NCBI GenBank assembly: GCA_012861695.1
Contig: JAAOOA010000264.1
Span: 196,001 to 260,000, forward strand
Length of the DNA: 64,000 bases
From: Trematomus loennbergii
Taxonomy: Eukaryota > Chordata > Actinopteri > Perciformes > Nototheniidae
Direction of reading: 5' to 3'
A model generated the notes under the pieces. It did not search any database, was not told the DNA's origin, and saw only the letters and a program-made list of their open reading frames with translations. How positions within the stretch are numbered: the stretch's first letter is position 1; each line of letters opens with the position of its first letter. The translations under genes were made by a program, and so were the position numbers. Shown here in pieces: positions 1 through 9,840 of this stretch.

Positions 1-640
1 GGCGCCTGGCAGGCAGCCTATGAGCACCCAAATTCGGCCTGGATCATCCAGGATTTGTGGGCTAAGCTCCATAAACTGACTAAATCACCCAGAGAGGTCC
101 TTTCTAGCCAAATATGTATAATACAAATACATTTAAATAGTAAAAGGTGCACTTGTGCTCTGCATTACCGGAATTTTTATTTTCAAAGCCCCATGATAGT
201 GATTAAAAATCATTTTCATGGGAAAAAGTGTTAAAAAGCCTGATTAAATATATGCAGGACCCAGTGAGCTCCAGACTATGTGCATTGTGTTGGGGAACCA
301 TATAAATGATAGAATAATGCATTTAAATGCAAAAATAATGATTTAAAATCATTTTAGGGGACAATTGTGGAGAGGAGCCTGAAAATGACTCTGCAGCAGG
401 CCGCCTATGAGCACCCAAATTCGGCCTTCTTCACGGCACCACCACCCCTTCTGTGGAGGGTATTCTCGTGCCCCTGGTTACTCTACAAGGGGGGTGGTTT
501 TTATGGTGCTTATATGTCCGCCTATGAGCACCCAAATTCGGCCTGGATCATCCAGGATTTGTGGGCTAAGCTCCATAAACTTACTAAATCACCCAGAGAG
601 GTGAAAGAGGACACATTGACCCAGCAGTAAGTGCTTGAAA
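1..640 (+). repeat. 453-bp monomer family, first copy
   Basis: The segment starting GGCGCCTGGCAGG, with GAGCACCCAAATTCGGCC and ATCATCCAGGATTTGTGGG, matches 10224-10676 and 10677-11100 almost base for base. Bases 425-540 also contain a piece of the 114-bp family found at 4490-4935, so families are interleaved. No gene is seen. Confidence 0.75.
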
Positions 641-1560
641 CGTGGGTAAAGGTGTGTTAAACTGTGGGGTAACATTTTCAAATGACAGCACGGTGCTGCT
701 TGTTGGCAGGCTGACTCAGTTCACTTGTCTCACACACAGGGGGGGAAAGATAACACTTGTACCCAGGAATAAGTCTTTGAAAGGCGGGGAAAAGTTGTTT
801 GAAATAGTATAATACCTCCAGGCCGCTTAACTGCACTTTACCACCCAGAAATAATGTTTAAATGGTCGGGGAAAGTATTTTTAAATGTCTGGAAGAGAGT
901 TTTAGACAGTCATTTTGCACGAAATCATTTAACATAGACGCTCTCCTGAAAATGCACAGAATATGTGCTTTTTCAGGAGACCGTTAATGTTAAATGATTT
1001 CGTGCAAAATGACTGGCTAAAACCCCGGAATAAATGTTTGAAAAGCGGGGAAAGTTGTTTAAAATAGGCTGATACCTCCAGGACGCATAACATGGGTAAA
1101 AAGTGTGTTAAAAGGTCGGGGAACATGTTTCAAATGACAGCAGACTGGTGGTTGTTAGCAGGCTGGCTCAGTTCACTTGTCTCACACACACCCAGGGGGG
1201 AAAGAGGACACATTGACCCAGGAAAGAGTGCTCGAAACGTGGCTAAAGCATAGTCAAACTGTGGGGTAACATGTTTCAAATGACAGCACACTGCTGCTTG
1301 TTGGCAGGCTGACTCACTTCACTTGTCTCACACACACACCCAGGGGGGAGAAAGAGGACACATTGGAGCACACATTGACCCAGGAAAGAGTGCTCGAAAC
1401 GTGGCTAAAGCATAGTCAAACTGTGGGGTAACATGTTTCAAATGACAGCACACTGCTGCTTGTTGGCAGGCTGACTCACTTCACTTGTCTCACACACACC
1501 CAGGGGGGAAAGATAACACTTGTACCCAGGAATAAGTGTTCGAAATGCGGGGAAAAGTGT
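640..1560 (+). repeat. ~150-bp monomers with CACACACCCAGGGG
   Basis: Repeated core GACAGCACACTGCTGCTTG followed by TGGCAGGCTGACTCACTTCA, in copies that vary in length by a few to tens of bases. The same family is expanded at 11160-12040. Confidence 0.75.
908..1014. repeat. 107-bp hairpin (copy 1)
   Basis: Perfect 28-bp arms at 908-935 and 987-1014 (AGTCATTTTGCACGAAATCA onward and its reverse complement). Inside them a second pair, TCTCCTGAAAATGCA with TGCTTTTTCAGGAGA, continues the stem with one mismatch. Almost the whole 107 bp can fold into a single stem. Confidence 0.85.
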
Positions 1561-1668
1561 TTGAAATAGTATAATATCTCCAGGGCGCATAACTGCACTT
1601 TACAAGCCAGAAATAATGTTTAAATAGTCGGGGAAAGTATTTTTAAATGTCTGGAAGAGAGTTTAGAC

Positions 1669-1775
1669 AGTCATTTTGCACGAAATCATTTAACATAGAC
1701 GCTGTCCTGAAAATGCACAGAATATGTGCTTTTTCAGGAGACCGTTAATGTTAAATGATTTCGTGCAAAATGACT
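1669..1775. repeat. 107-bp hairpin (copy 2)
   Basis: Same palindrome as 908-1014, arms intact, about 760 bp downstream in the same satellite series. Confidence 0.85.
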
Positions 1776-1834
1776 GGCTAAAACCCCGGAATAAATGTTT
1801 GAAAAGCGGGGAAAAGTTGTTTAAAATAGTCTGA

Positions 1835-2237
1835 TATCTCCAGGGCGCATCACCAAAAATGTACAAGCCAGGGAAGATGCCTGAATCCCGGATACTTTAG
1901 GTCTGTCACTTAGGGTGACCGCACCACTCCGACGCTCCCGAGAGCGGACGTCCATTGTTTGTAAGGCACCTAAAACGGATAAGGGAATGCTCTGGTTTTC
2001 GGACAAAATTAACATGGGATCACTCCCGTCACTGGACGTACTTCGTCTCACTGGAAATAGTAACGGTCATAGTCAATATAAAATCGTCCCCATGTATCCG
2101 GCCAATGACGGGAGAGTTTTGAAAGAGACAAAACACTGTTCCATACATTTAAAAACACTTAAACAATTAAACAATGTTTACCCCAGGATTCAGGCATTTC
2201 CCTGGCTTGTAAAGTGCAGTTATGCGCCTTGGAGGTA
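1835..2237. repeat. Inverted-repeat module, ~55-bp arms and ~300-bp loop
   Basis: The left arm at 1835-1888 (TATCTCCAGGGCGCAT ... ACAAGCCAGGGAAGATGCC) is the imperfect reverse complement of 2186-2237 (GGATTCAGGCAT ... TATGCGCCTTGGAGGTA). The right-arm sequence also occurs as an 80-bp tandem repeat at 5264-5490, and the whole module recurs at 12371-12773. Confidence 0.75.
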
Positions 2238-2409
2238 TTGCAATATTTACAAAATGTATACCCAGGATTATGGCCTTCCCTGGCTTGTAAAGTGCAGTTA
2301 TGCGCCATGGAGGTATTCTCCAGATCCCTCTCCGCATATAATATGCAGGAACCGGGATAATTTAGGAAGTCATTCTGCCAGTTCTGCTTACCAATGTAAG
2401 CAGAACTGA

Positions 2410-2590
2410 TGGCTTACAGGGAGCCCACCCAGGCATATATGGTGGCGGGGTACACATATGGCCGGGAGCGCACCCCCCCCAACGTTTTCCCGACGGGGGA
2501 CCCTCGGGGGGTCTCGGGGGGGTCCCCGGGCCTCCGGGAGTCTCGACCCCGGACCCCAGAGACCCCCCCACGATTTTAGGGGCCACGTCG
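2410..2590. other. GC-rich spacer in satellite block
   Basis: Runs of C and G (for example CCCCCCCC near 2472 and a string of GGGGGG blocks to 2530). No second copy of this spacer was noticed in the 10.2-13.66 kb series. Overlapping ORFs are low-complexity Pro/Gly/Arg and were not accepted as genes. Confidence 0.5.
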
Positions 2591-3260
2591 ACCGATCCCT
2601 AACAGTGGGACTCTGGTTATTTCACAGCTCCAGGAGAGACCAGGGGAAAATCACCTGTCTGTGCCCGCTCACAGACCCCCAAAGTACGGACTCATGACCT
2701 CCAGGATGGCTCCCTAACAGTGGGACTCTGTGCATTTCACAGCTCCAGCAGAGACCAGGGGAAAATCACCTCTTTTGCCCGCTCACAGACCCCCAAAGTA
2801 CGGACTCATGACCTCCAGGATGGCTCCCTAACAGTGGGACTCTGTGCATTTCACAGCTCCAGCAAGACCAGGGGAAAATCACCTCTTTTTGCCCGCACAG
2901 AGCACCGAAAGACGGACTAGAGACCTCCAGGATGGCTCCCTAACAGTGGGACTCTGTGCATTTCACAAGCTCCAGGAGAGACCAGGGGAAAATCACCTGT
3001 CTGTGCCCGCTCACAGACCCCCAAAGTACGGACTCATGACCTCCAGGATGGCTCCCTAACAGTGGGACTCTGTGCATTTCACAGCTCCAGCAGAGACCAG
3101 GGGAAAATCACCTGTCTGTGCCCGCTCACAGACCCCCAAAGTACGGACTCATGACCTCCAGGATGGCTCCCTAACAGTGGGACTGTATTTCAGACCTCCA
3201 GGGCGGAGACCGTGAAATCACCTCTCTCTGCCCGCTCAAAGAGCACCGAAAGACGGACTA
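2590..3260 (+). repeat. 115-bp tandem repeat
   Basis: The monomer start GACCAGGGGAAAATCACC falls at 2638 and 2753, a period of 115 bp. Each unit holds CATGACCTCCAGGATGGCTC. Some copies have small deletions. Not a multiple of three and not coding. Confidence 0.85.
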
Positions 3261-3480
3261 ATTACCTCCAGCACCCGGAGAGCTCCATTGTGAAATATTG
3301 CTACTAATCCATAACTTTTGATAACAAGCTCTGTTCGGTTCAGGCTTTTTCTCTACCCCCACATTTACACGTACCCCGCATCCAACGGTACCATCGGCGA
3401 ATCTCTAGGACCTCGGGGAGCGGAGTTACGGCAGAGGGTCAGATTCTGAAAATACGATTGAGAAACAGGGCTCTGATCAG
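3260..3480. repeat. Inter-array satellite spacer
   Basis: Contains ACACGTACCCCGCATCCAAC and CCATCGGCGAATCTCTAGGA. A near-identical copy is at 13250-13450, which supports the ~10-kb repeat period. Confidence 0.7.
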
Positions 3481-3800
3481 GGCTAACGTCTTGTTAGAAA
3501 ACTGGTGAATCTGTTTAAATGCAGGCAGCAGAGACACTGCTTTTAGCAGGGTCTCAGAGAGCCAGAGACCCAGGGTACAGCACCTCGCTGTCTTACCCAG
3601 AAAACAGGGCTCTGATCAGGGCTAAAGTAATGTTATAAACTGGTGAATCTGTTTAAATGCAGGCAGCAGAGACACTGCTTTTAGCAGGGTCTCAGAGAGC
3701 CGAGACCCAGGGTACAGCACCTCGCTGTCTTACCCAGAAAACAGGGCTCTGATCAGGGCTAAAGTAATGTTATAAACTGGTGAATCTGTTTAAATGCAGG
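3480..3800 (+). repeat. ~138-bp tandem repeat
   Basis: GGGCTCTGATCAGGGCTAA recurs near 3468, 3607 and 3743. The unit contains GCAGGCAGCAGAGACACTGC. Further copies lie at 12845-13030 and 13440-13660. Confidence 0.8.
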
Positions 3801-4410
3801 AGACCTCCAGCAGAAGTCCCTAACAGTGGGTCTCTGGTTATTTCACAGCTCCAGGAGAGACCAGGGGAAAATCACCTGTCTGTGCCCGCTCACAGACCCC
3901 CAAAGTACGGACTCATGACCTCCAGGATGGCTCCCTAACAGTGGGACTCTGTGCATTTCACAGCTCCAGGAGAGACCAGGGGAAAATCACCTGTCTGTGC
4001 CCGCTCACAGACCCCCAAAGTACGGACTCATGACCTCCAGGATGGCTCCTAACAGTGGGACTCTGTGCATTTCACAGCTCCAGGAGAGACCAGGGGAAAA
4101 TCACCTGTCTGTGCCCGCTCACAGACCCCCAAAGTACGGACTCATGACCTCCAGGATGGCTCCCTAACAGTGGGACTCTGTGCATTTCACAGCTCCAGGA
4201 GAGACCAGGGGAAAATCACCTGTCTGTGCCCGCTCACAGACCCCCAAAGACGGACTCATGACCTCCAGGATGGCTCCCTAACAGTGGGACTCTGTGCATT
4301 TCACAGCTCCAGAGAGACCAGGGGAAAATCACCTGTTGTGCCCGCTCACAGAGCCCCGAAGGACGGACTCATGACCTCCAGCATGTCCCCATAACAGTGG
4401 GACCTCCATA
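3800..4410 (+). repeat. 115-bp tandem repeat, second block
   Basis: Same monomer as 2590-3260, about five copies, entered through GCAGGAGACCTCCAGCAG, the sequence that also precedes the rtcb junction at 13660. Confidence 0.85.
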
Positions 4411-4489
4411 ACCTTGCACACCCTGAGTCCCCGGGCCCCCACACTTAAGCACTCCCCCACGGACTAAACACAGGTATTCACACCCACCA

Positions 4490-4935
4490 GAACCTCGTGC
4501 CCCTGGTGACCCTAAAGGGGGGGATTTTGTGGTGCTTCTATGTCCGCCCATCAGCATCCATAGTCGGCCTTCTTCACGGCACCACCACCCTTCTGTTGAG
4601 GGTATTCTCGTGCCCCTGGTGACCCTAAAGGGGGTGGATTTTGTGGTGCTTCTATGTCCGCCCATCAGCATCCATAGTCGGCCTTCTTCACGGCACCACC
4701 ACCCCTTCTGTTGAGGGTATTCTCGTGCCCCTGGTGACCCTAAAGGGGGTGGATTTTGTGGTGCTTCTATGTCCGCCCATCAGCATCCATAGTCGGCCTT
4801 CTTCACGGCACCACCACCCCTTCTGTGAGGGTATTCTCGTGCCCCTGGTGACCCTAAAGGGGGTGGATTTTGTGGTGCTTCTATGTCCGCCCATCAGCAT
4901 CCATAGTCGGCCTTCTTCACGGCACCACCACCCCC
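4490..4935 (+). repeat. 114-bp tandem repeat
   Basis: CGTGCCCCTGGTGACC starts at 4496, 4610, 4724 and 4838, a constant 114-bp spacing. 114 is a multiple of three, so long ORFs appear on both strands. These are repeat shadows with no recognisable domain. Confidence 0.85.
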
Positions 4936-5263
4936 CTTCTGGGCTGGAGGTTCAAACACTTTAACTTTTGTTCACCCTCCTCTGGCTTACACCTCCTCCG
5001 CCAACACTTGAGCGCTCATCACAGGGTTCAGCACCCCGGTGCTGATGGAAAGTGGCACTTTATCTGCCCCTGGTAACCATCAAGGTTATTGTTTTTTTTA
5101 TTTTTTATTTTATTTGAACACACACCCTAAAACATCAACCACACACCCTAAAACATCAACTATTTACACGTTGCAGTAACAAAAATCACAGTACACACAG
5201 ACTAAAACATCAACTATTTACACGTACTACTGCTGCTATAACAGTACTACTAAATTTCTTAAC
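4936..5263. other. Non-coding spacer with short ACACCCTAAAACATCAAC repeats
   Basis: About 330 bp without a gene. Two to three copies of an ACACCCTAAAACATCAAC motif and a T-rich run near 5093 are the only structure seen. Confidence 0.5.
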
Positions 5264-5490
5264 CTACGTTTTAAAGTGCAGTTATGCGCCCTGGAGGTGT
5301 TGCACTATTAACAAAATGTATGCCCAGGATTCTGGCACCTTCCCTGGCTTGTAAAGTGCAGTTATGCGCCCTGGAGGTGTTGCACTATTAACAAAATGTA
5401 TGCCCAGGATTCTGGCACCTTCCCTGGCTTGTAAAGTGCAGTTATGCGCCCTGGAGATATTGTACTATTTACAAAATGTATACACAGGAT
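5264..5490 (+). repeat. 80-bp tandem repeat abutting the recombinase stop
   Basis: GTTATGCGCC starts at 5281, 5361 and 5441, a period of 80 bp. The sequence matches the right arm of the inverted modules at 1835-2237 and 12371-12773. The block ends about 40 bp from the stop codon of the recombinase gene. Confidence 0.85.
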
Positions 5491-5531
5491 TATAATAATA
5501 ATTATATACACGGTATACATATTCACAATGT

Positions 5532-7244
5532 TTAGCGGGATTCAGGGGACCAAAGGCGTCTAATTCTTACGGTGCACCAGGGCAAACAGGTTGAGTCCAC
5601 GGCCCCTGCCCCATCATCAGGAGTGTCAACCAGCCCCGGTCCCGACTTCATTGGCCTCTTTCCCTCCCGCTTCCGCTTCCGCTGCTGCTGCCGCTCCAAT
5701 GACCCATCAGGTGAAGATGATGGAGCAGTACTGTTATAGCAGCCCTCTTCGGAGGTCTCCCCATCTGACAGCGGTAGACATCCTTCTGATGATGATGCAG
5801 CTGCTGCCGCATCTGATGACGCCCTGAACATGGAGCGGATTCTCAATGCCTCCTTTATTCCCGGCGCATTCGCGTAGAACCGGTCCGCCGTGGTTACGTC
5901 GTGACACATAAACCTGGCGAGAATCGACCGGCTTTCTGGATCTTGGTGATGCTTGATATTGTCAGCCAGGGCAGTGCGCAGGATTGTGAAGGTGACGGCT
6001 GTTTCTAGCCCAGCATCAGCCCATGCCCTCTTCAAGTGAGCGTTCAGGTTCTTGGAGGCCCGATTCCCCCTTGTGAAAAGGAAGAATTCATTCTGAGGAC
6101 CCAGCAATACCTTTTTAATCCCCATCCACCGCATGACCCAGCTAAACTCCTCTACTGTAAGCGCCAGCTGTGCTTCGCCATATGTCTTGGCCGTCTTGTG
6201 ATCCTGCACATGGATGATGTAGCCCTCAGCAGTTCCCCTTATGGCTGCCTCTAAGACCTCACTGTTTTTCATGTTTGCGTACACGCCCGTACGGTGGCCA
6301 TACAGGAGGCTCCAATGGAGGGTGAGATAGCCATAGAGAAGCTTCTGGGTGGTTGAGGTCGGCGTGCCGGCCATCAGGTCGAGGAGCTCCGGGATGCGCT
6401 TCTCAGCGGCCGCCATGGCGGCGAGAAGCTCCGCCTGGCTCGGCAGACGATCCAGTTTGTTCCTCTTCACCTTAAACTGATGTAGAGTGACTGCCTTATT
6501 CAAGTGTTTCATGTTGGCTTTCACCTCTCTCATTATGTGGGTCATATCAGACTGGGTGAGCTTGCACCCCCGGGGCTTTGACTCAGACATGTACCCCATG
6601 AACTGGTGCACATTCTTCAGGAAGAACTCTGATGTTGTGACTGCCCGGCCCGGCTTTACAATATACTCGCTCCAGCCACGGATCATCTTCATGTTTCTTA
6701 GGAACAGCCAGTCTGACAGGCGGTTAACACCATGGGCCATGTATACTATGAAGTTCTTTATCCGGCTGATCTTCGACACAACATTGTCTTTCTGTTTTAC
6801 TGTCGGAGCGACACCCAAACAATGATCCAAGTATGTCTGAAGGTACGCCTCCATGCTTCTAGGCAACGTGATTTCACGCATGGTATTCCCCCGTCCACAC
6901 CCAGTGGACCAGTAATTTGAGGGAGAGGGCAAGTCATTAGCCAGCTTAGAGGCACGGGTCTTCCGGCATACAGGGGTCTCGCTACCGGAGGCTACTGCAA
7001 ACATGACAGTTTCCACCGGGGTCTTCACAGGGGTCTCGCTACCGGAGGCTACTGCAAACATGACAGTTTCCACCGGGGTCTTCACAGGGGTCTCGCTACC
7101 GGAGGCTACTGCAAACATGACAGTTTCCACCGGGGTCTTCACAGGGGTCTCGCTACCGGAGGCTACTGCAAACATGACAGTTTCCACCGGGGTCTTCACA
7201 GGGGTCTCGCTACCGGAGGCTACTGCAAACATGACAGTTTCCAC
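5532..7244 (-). CDS. Tyrosine recombinase, catalytic part of a zinc-finger/recombinase protein
   Basis: 570 codons. Residues 1-92 are 19-residue repeats (TVMFAVASGSETPVKTPVE). About 120-270 is an alpha-helical core-binding-like region, and 300-460 a tyrosine-recombinase catalytic fold. Visible active-site set: Arg318 in YGHRTG, Lys350 in DHKTAKTYG, Arg423 in TFTILR, His448 in FMCHD, and Tyr457 in DRFYA as likely nucleophile. The usual HxxR is TxxR here. The C-terminal tail has a poly-Ala/Ser run and a basic RQQQRKRKREGKR stretch (518-530), a likely nuclear signal. The true N-terminus lies upstream at 8338 or 8305; indels at about 7241-7300 break the frame between the two parts. Known for the family: such enzymes cut and rejoin DNA through a phosphotyrosine. 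Clade (Crypton-like or other eukaryotic YR element) is not resolved. Confidence 0.8.
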   Translation of the reverse strand: METVMFAVASGSETPVKTPVETVMFAVASGSETPVKTPVETVMFAVASGSETPVKTPVETVMFAVASGSETPVKTPVETVMFAVASGSETPVCRKTRASKLANDLPSPSNYWSTGCGRGNTMREITLPRSMEAYLQTYLDHCLGVAPTVKQKDNVVSKISRIKNFIVYMAHGVNRLSDWLFLRNMKMIRGWSEYIVKPGRAVTTSEFFLKNVHQFMGYMSESKPRGCKLTQSDMTHIMREVKANMKHLNKAVTLHQFKVKRNKLDRLPSQAELLAAMAAAEKRIPELLDLMAGTPTSTTQKLLYGYLTLHWSLLYGHRTGVYANMKNSEVLEAAIRGTAEGYIIHVQDHKTAKTYGEAQLALTVEEFSWVMRWMGIKKVLLGPQNEFFLFTRGNRASKNLNAHLKRAWADAGLETAVTFTILRTALADNIKHHQDPESRSILARFMCHDVTTADRFYANAPGIKEALRIRSMFRASSDAAAAASSSEGCLPLSDGETSEEGCYNSTAPSSSPDGSLERQQQRKRKREGKRPMKSGPGLVDTPDDGAGAVDSTCLPWCTVRIRRLWSPESR

Positions 7245-7280
7245 GGGTCTTCACAGGGTCTCGCTACCGGAGGCTACTAA
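6970..7280 (-). repeat. In-frame 57-bp coding minisatellite
   Basis: At least four near-identical 57-bp units (ATGACAGTTTCCACCGGGG...), each 19 codons, inside the recombinase gene. The last copy (7235-7280) has lost several bases, which produces the frame break. Confidence 0.9.
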
Positions 7281-7303
7281 TATGACAGTCTTCACTTGGC
7301 TCT

Positions 7304-8338
7304 TCACAGGGTTCTTGACCGGTCTCTTCCACCGGAGGCTACTGCAAGCATGACAGTCTTCACTTGGCTCTTCACAGGGTTCTTTACCGGTGTCTTCCCA
7401 CCGGAGGCTACTGCAAGCATGACAGTCTTCACCGGGCTCCTCACAGGGGTCCCGCTACCGGAGGTTACTGGGGAATGCATGACAGTCTTCACCGGGGTCT
7501 TCACAGGGGTCCCGCTACCGGAGGTTACTGGGGAATGCATGACAGTCTTCACCGGGGTCTTCACAGGGGTCCCGCTACCGGAGGTTACTGGGGAATGCAT
7601 GACAGTCTTCACCGGGGTCTTCACAGGGGTCCCGCTACCGGAGGTTACTGGGGACTGCATGACAGTCTTCACCGGGGTCTTCACAGGGGTATTGCTGCCT
7701 GAGGCTACTGTGTTTATGCCGGAGGTACTTGGGATTGCCAGGCCCTTAAATCGTATACATTCGTCCTCTTCCTCAAGAACAGCAGCACTCTGCTTCCTGG
7801 GTTTTAGCTCCTTTTTCAGCCTGGAGCGCAGGGTCTTCACCTCATCATTGAGGGCATCCTTCTGAGCCCTCAATGCCACATTTTCCAGCATCACCTGCCT
7901 GCAGTCCTCGTTGTCACACTCGGTATGTGGGGAGAAGGGTGGAGGGTGCCCGGGGTATTCCCCCTCATTGTCTATATCCAATGATGTAGCCATTCCAATG
8001 ATGGGGTTAGTCTCACGGAGGTCATGGAGCAACTGCAGTGCCACACTATGCTTCAGCCTTGCCATGACCTGCTGTGCCTCATGTCGGGACAACTCAGGGT
8101 GGTCATGTTTTACATGACGGTCCAGTCTCTTCCCAGCGTACGAACACCCAGCGATGGGACAGGGTTTGGTCCGAACATTTATCCTTCCACTGGCTATTTT
8201 CAGGAGGATTCCCCTCTCCTCCAAGTTCCGCACTGCATGCTTGTGCTTAAGGTGTTTGTTCAATGCCAGATAGAAGAGTCTGCACACCGGGCATTCAGAT
8301 GACATCCTTACTGAAACACACATAATGAATTTGATCAA
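7304..8338 (-). CDS. N-terminal zinc-finger and coiled-coil part of the recombinase protein
   Basis: 344 codons. The start may be Met1 (8338) or Met12 (8305, MSSECPVC). Two zinc-binding knuckles: Cys16/Cys19 with His29 or His32 and His34, then Cys60/Cys65/His75/His80 (CPIAGC ... RLDRHVKHDH). Residues about 145-180 form a charged heptad-like helix (ENVALRAQKDALNDEVKTL), probably a coiled coil. After FKGLAIPSTSG the protein becomes 20-residue repeats (MHSPVTSGSGTPVKTPVKTV). These match in style the 19-residue repeats starting the catalytic ORF, so the two were one gene. The frame shift between them coincides with short deletions in repeat copies and may be an assembly error or real decay. DNA binding by the fingers is inferred. 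Confidence 0.75.
   Translation of the reverse strand: MIKFIMCVSVRMSSECPVCRLFYLALNKHLKHKHAVRNLEERGILLKIASGRINVRTKPCPIAGCSYAGKRLDRHVKHDHPELSRHEAQQVMARLKHSVALQLLHDLRETNPIIGMATSLDIDNEGEYPGHPPPFSPHTECDNEDCRQVMLENVALRAQKDALNDEVKTLRSRLKKELKPRKQSAAVLEEEDECIRFKGLAIPSTSGINTVASGSNTPVKTPVKTVMQSPVTSGSGTPVKTPVKTVMHSPVTSGSGTPVKTPVKTVMHSPVTSGSGTPVKTPVKTVMHSPVTSGSGTPVRSPVKTVMLAVASGGKTPVKNPVKSQVKTVMLAVASGGRDRSRTL
7430..7705 (-). repeat. In-frame 60-bp coding minisatellite
   Basis: Four to five 60-bp units (GCATGACAGTCTTCACCGGG...) encoding 20-residue Ser/Thr/Pro/Lys repeats. Degenerate units of the same type at 7280-7430 link it to the 57-bp block. Confidence 0.9.
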
Positions 8339-8344
8339 AATGAT

Positions 8345-8780
8345 GTTATAGTTCTCCGTTTATATGCGTTAGCGTGAGCGGTGGTTGCGACACTGGGTCC
8401 GATGCATCAATTCATGGTGCATGGACGAAGGGAAGTATTGGGTTACCACCGGGTCAGATGGTCCCACTTCCGCACCAACGCGGGGCTGGTGATGGCAACA
8501 TTGGGTCCGATGCATCCATACATGGTGCCCCGACCATGAGAGGGTTTGGGGTACCCCGGAACCAGGCACCACCCCAGCAGGAAACGGGTTGTATGGTCAA
8601 AGGAGGAAAGAGTGATAGAACCGGGGTAAAGCAAAGAAAGTGTCCGACAATAGTGACTTGTGAGGCGGCCAGAGAGTCTGTCATATCTCGGTCCTATCCT
8701 CCAGGCAACGCTGTGGCCAAAACTGGGCTAAAAACTAAAAAAACTAAAAAATATTTCATCCAGGGAAATTTGGGTGAAAA
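8345..8780. other. Upstream region of the recombinase gene
   Basis: About 430 bp 5' of the recombinase start. It holds short dispersed repeats (GGGTCCGATGCATC twice, GGTGCATGGACG/GGTGCCCCGACC). An ORF on the plus strand runs through it into the 141-bp array but has no domain. A promoter for the recombinase would lie here; no clear TATA box is seen. Confidence 0.35.
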
Positions 8781-9225
8781 TGAAAAAAAAGTACCCGGAA
8801 ATAGTGCTTCATTAGCCAGCAGCAGTCCCCTGTCGACTCATGTGACATTCCTCCAGGGTTACATAGAACCAGGGTGTGGGGTCCGAGCCATCTCCGAGAC
8901 ATCTCTAGTCCGTGTTGATAATGGGGGAAATGTACCCCAAAATAGTCCTTCATTAGCCAGCAGCAGTCCCCTGTCGACTCATGTGACATTCCTCCAGGGT
9001 TACATAGAACCAGGGTGTGGGGTCCGAGCCATCTCCGAGACATCTCTAGTCCGTGTTGATAATGGGGGAAATGTACCCCAAAATAGTCCTTCATTAGCCA
9101 GCAGCAGTCCCCTGTCGACTCATGTGACATTCCTCCAGGGTTACATAGAACCAGGGTGTGGGGTCCGAGCCATCTCCGAGACATCTCTAGTCCGTGTTGA
9201 TAATGAGGTACCCCCAAAAAAGTGC
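8780..9225 (+). repeat. 141-bp tandem repeat
   Basis: CATTAGCCAG starts at 8810, 8951 and 9092, exactly 141 bp apart (47 codons). The unit contains GTGACATTCCTCCAGGG and GTCCGAGCCATCTCCGAGAC. Both strands stay open because the period is a multiple of three. Confidence 0.9.
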
Positions 9226-9840
9226 ATCATGACTCAGCAATCATCACACTCAACTTTGGTGAGAACCGGGGAAAGGGGTCAAAATGTAAAAATATACCCC
9301 AAAACAGTGCCTCATGACCCCGCAGGAGTCCCCCGCGGACTCCCCTGACATTCCTCCATGGTGGAAATCATCCAACTCAACTTTGGTGAGAACCGGGGAA
9401 AGGGGTCAAAATGGAAAAATTGTACCCCAAAATAGTGCCTCATGACCCCGCAAGAGTCCCCCGCGGACTCCCCTGACATTCCTCCATGGTGGAAATCATC
9501 CAACTCAACTTTGGTGAAAACCGGGAAAGGGGTCAAAATGTAAAAATTATACCCCAAAATAGTGCCTCAAAATCGGGTAGAGTCACCGGGAAAGTGCCCT
9601 CGCATTCCTCCAGGGCTCAAAATGTCCACTTAAACTATTTGGAGAACCGGGAAAATGTAAAAAATAAGCCCAAAATAGTGCCTCATAATCGGGTAGAGTC
9701 ACCTGCAAAAGTGCCCTCGCATTCCTCCAGGGCAAATGTCCACTTAAACTATTTGGAGAACCGGGAAATGTAAAAACCCAAATAGTGCCTCATAATCGTA
9801 GAGTCACCTGCAAAAGTGCCCTCGCATTCCTCCAGTGTGG
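9225..9840 (+). repeat. ~127-bp tandem repeat and shortened derivatives
   Basis: CAACTTTGGT lies at 9251, 9378 and 9506 (127-128 bp). Units contain ACCCCAAAATAGTGCCTCA and CATTCCTCC. Copies after 9560 are truncated variants. Confidence 0.8.

Noticed and set aside
1821..2409. 164-aa ORF and its antisense partner, repeated at 12270-12872
   Set aside because: Falls in the inverted-repeat satellite module, and frames differ between the two copies.
5532..8338. Recombinase as a bacterial or phage integrase contaminant
   Set aside because: It has N-terminal zinc knuckles and a nuclear-signal-like tail, and it is embedded in satellites whose families reach the rtcb junction. A eukaryotic YR element fits better.
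8374..9348. 324-aa plus-strand ORF upstream of the recombinase
   Set aside because: Most of it is the 141-bp (47-codon) tandem repeat and the opposite strand is also open. No domain or start context.
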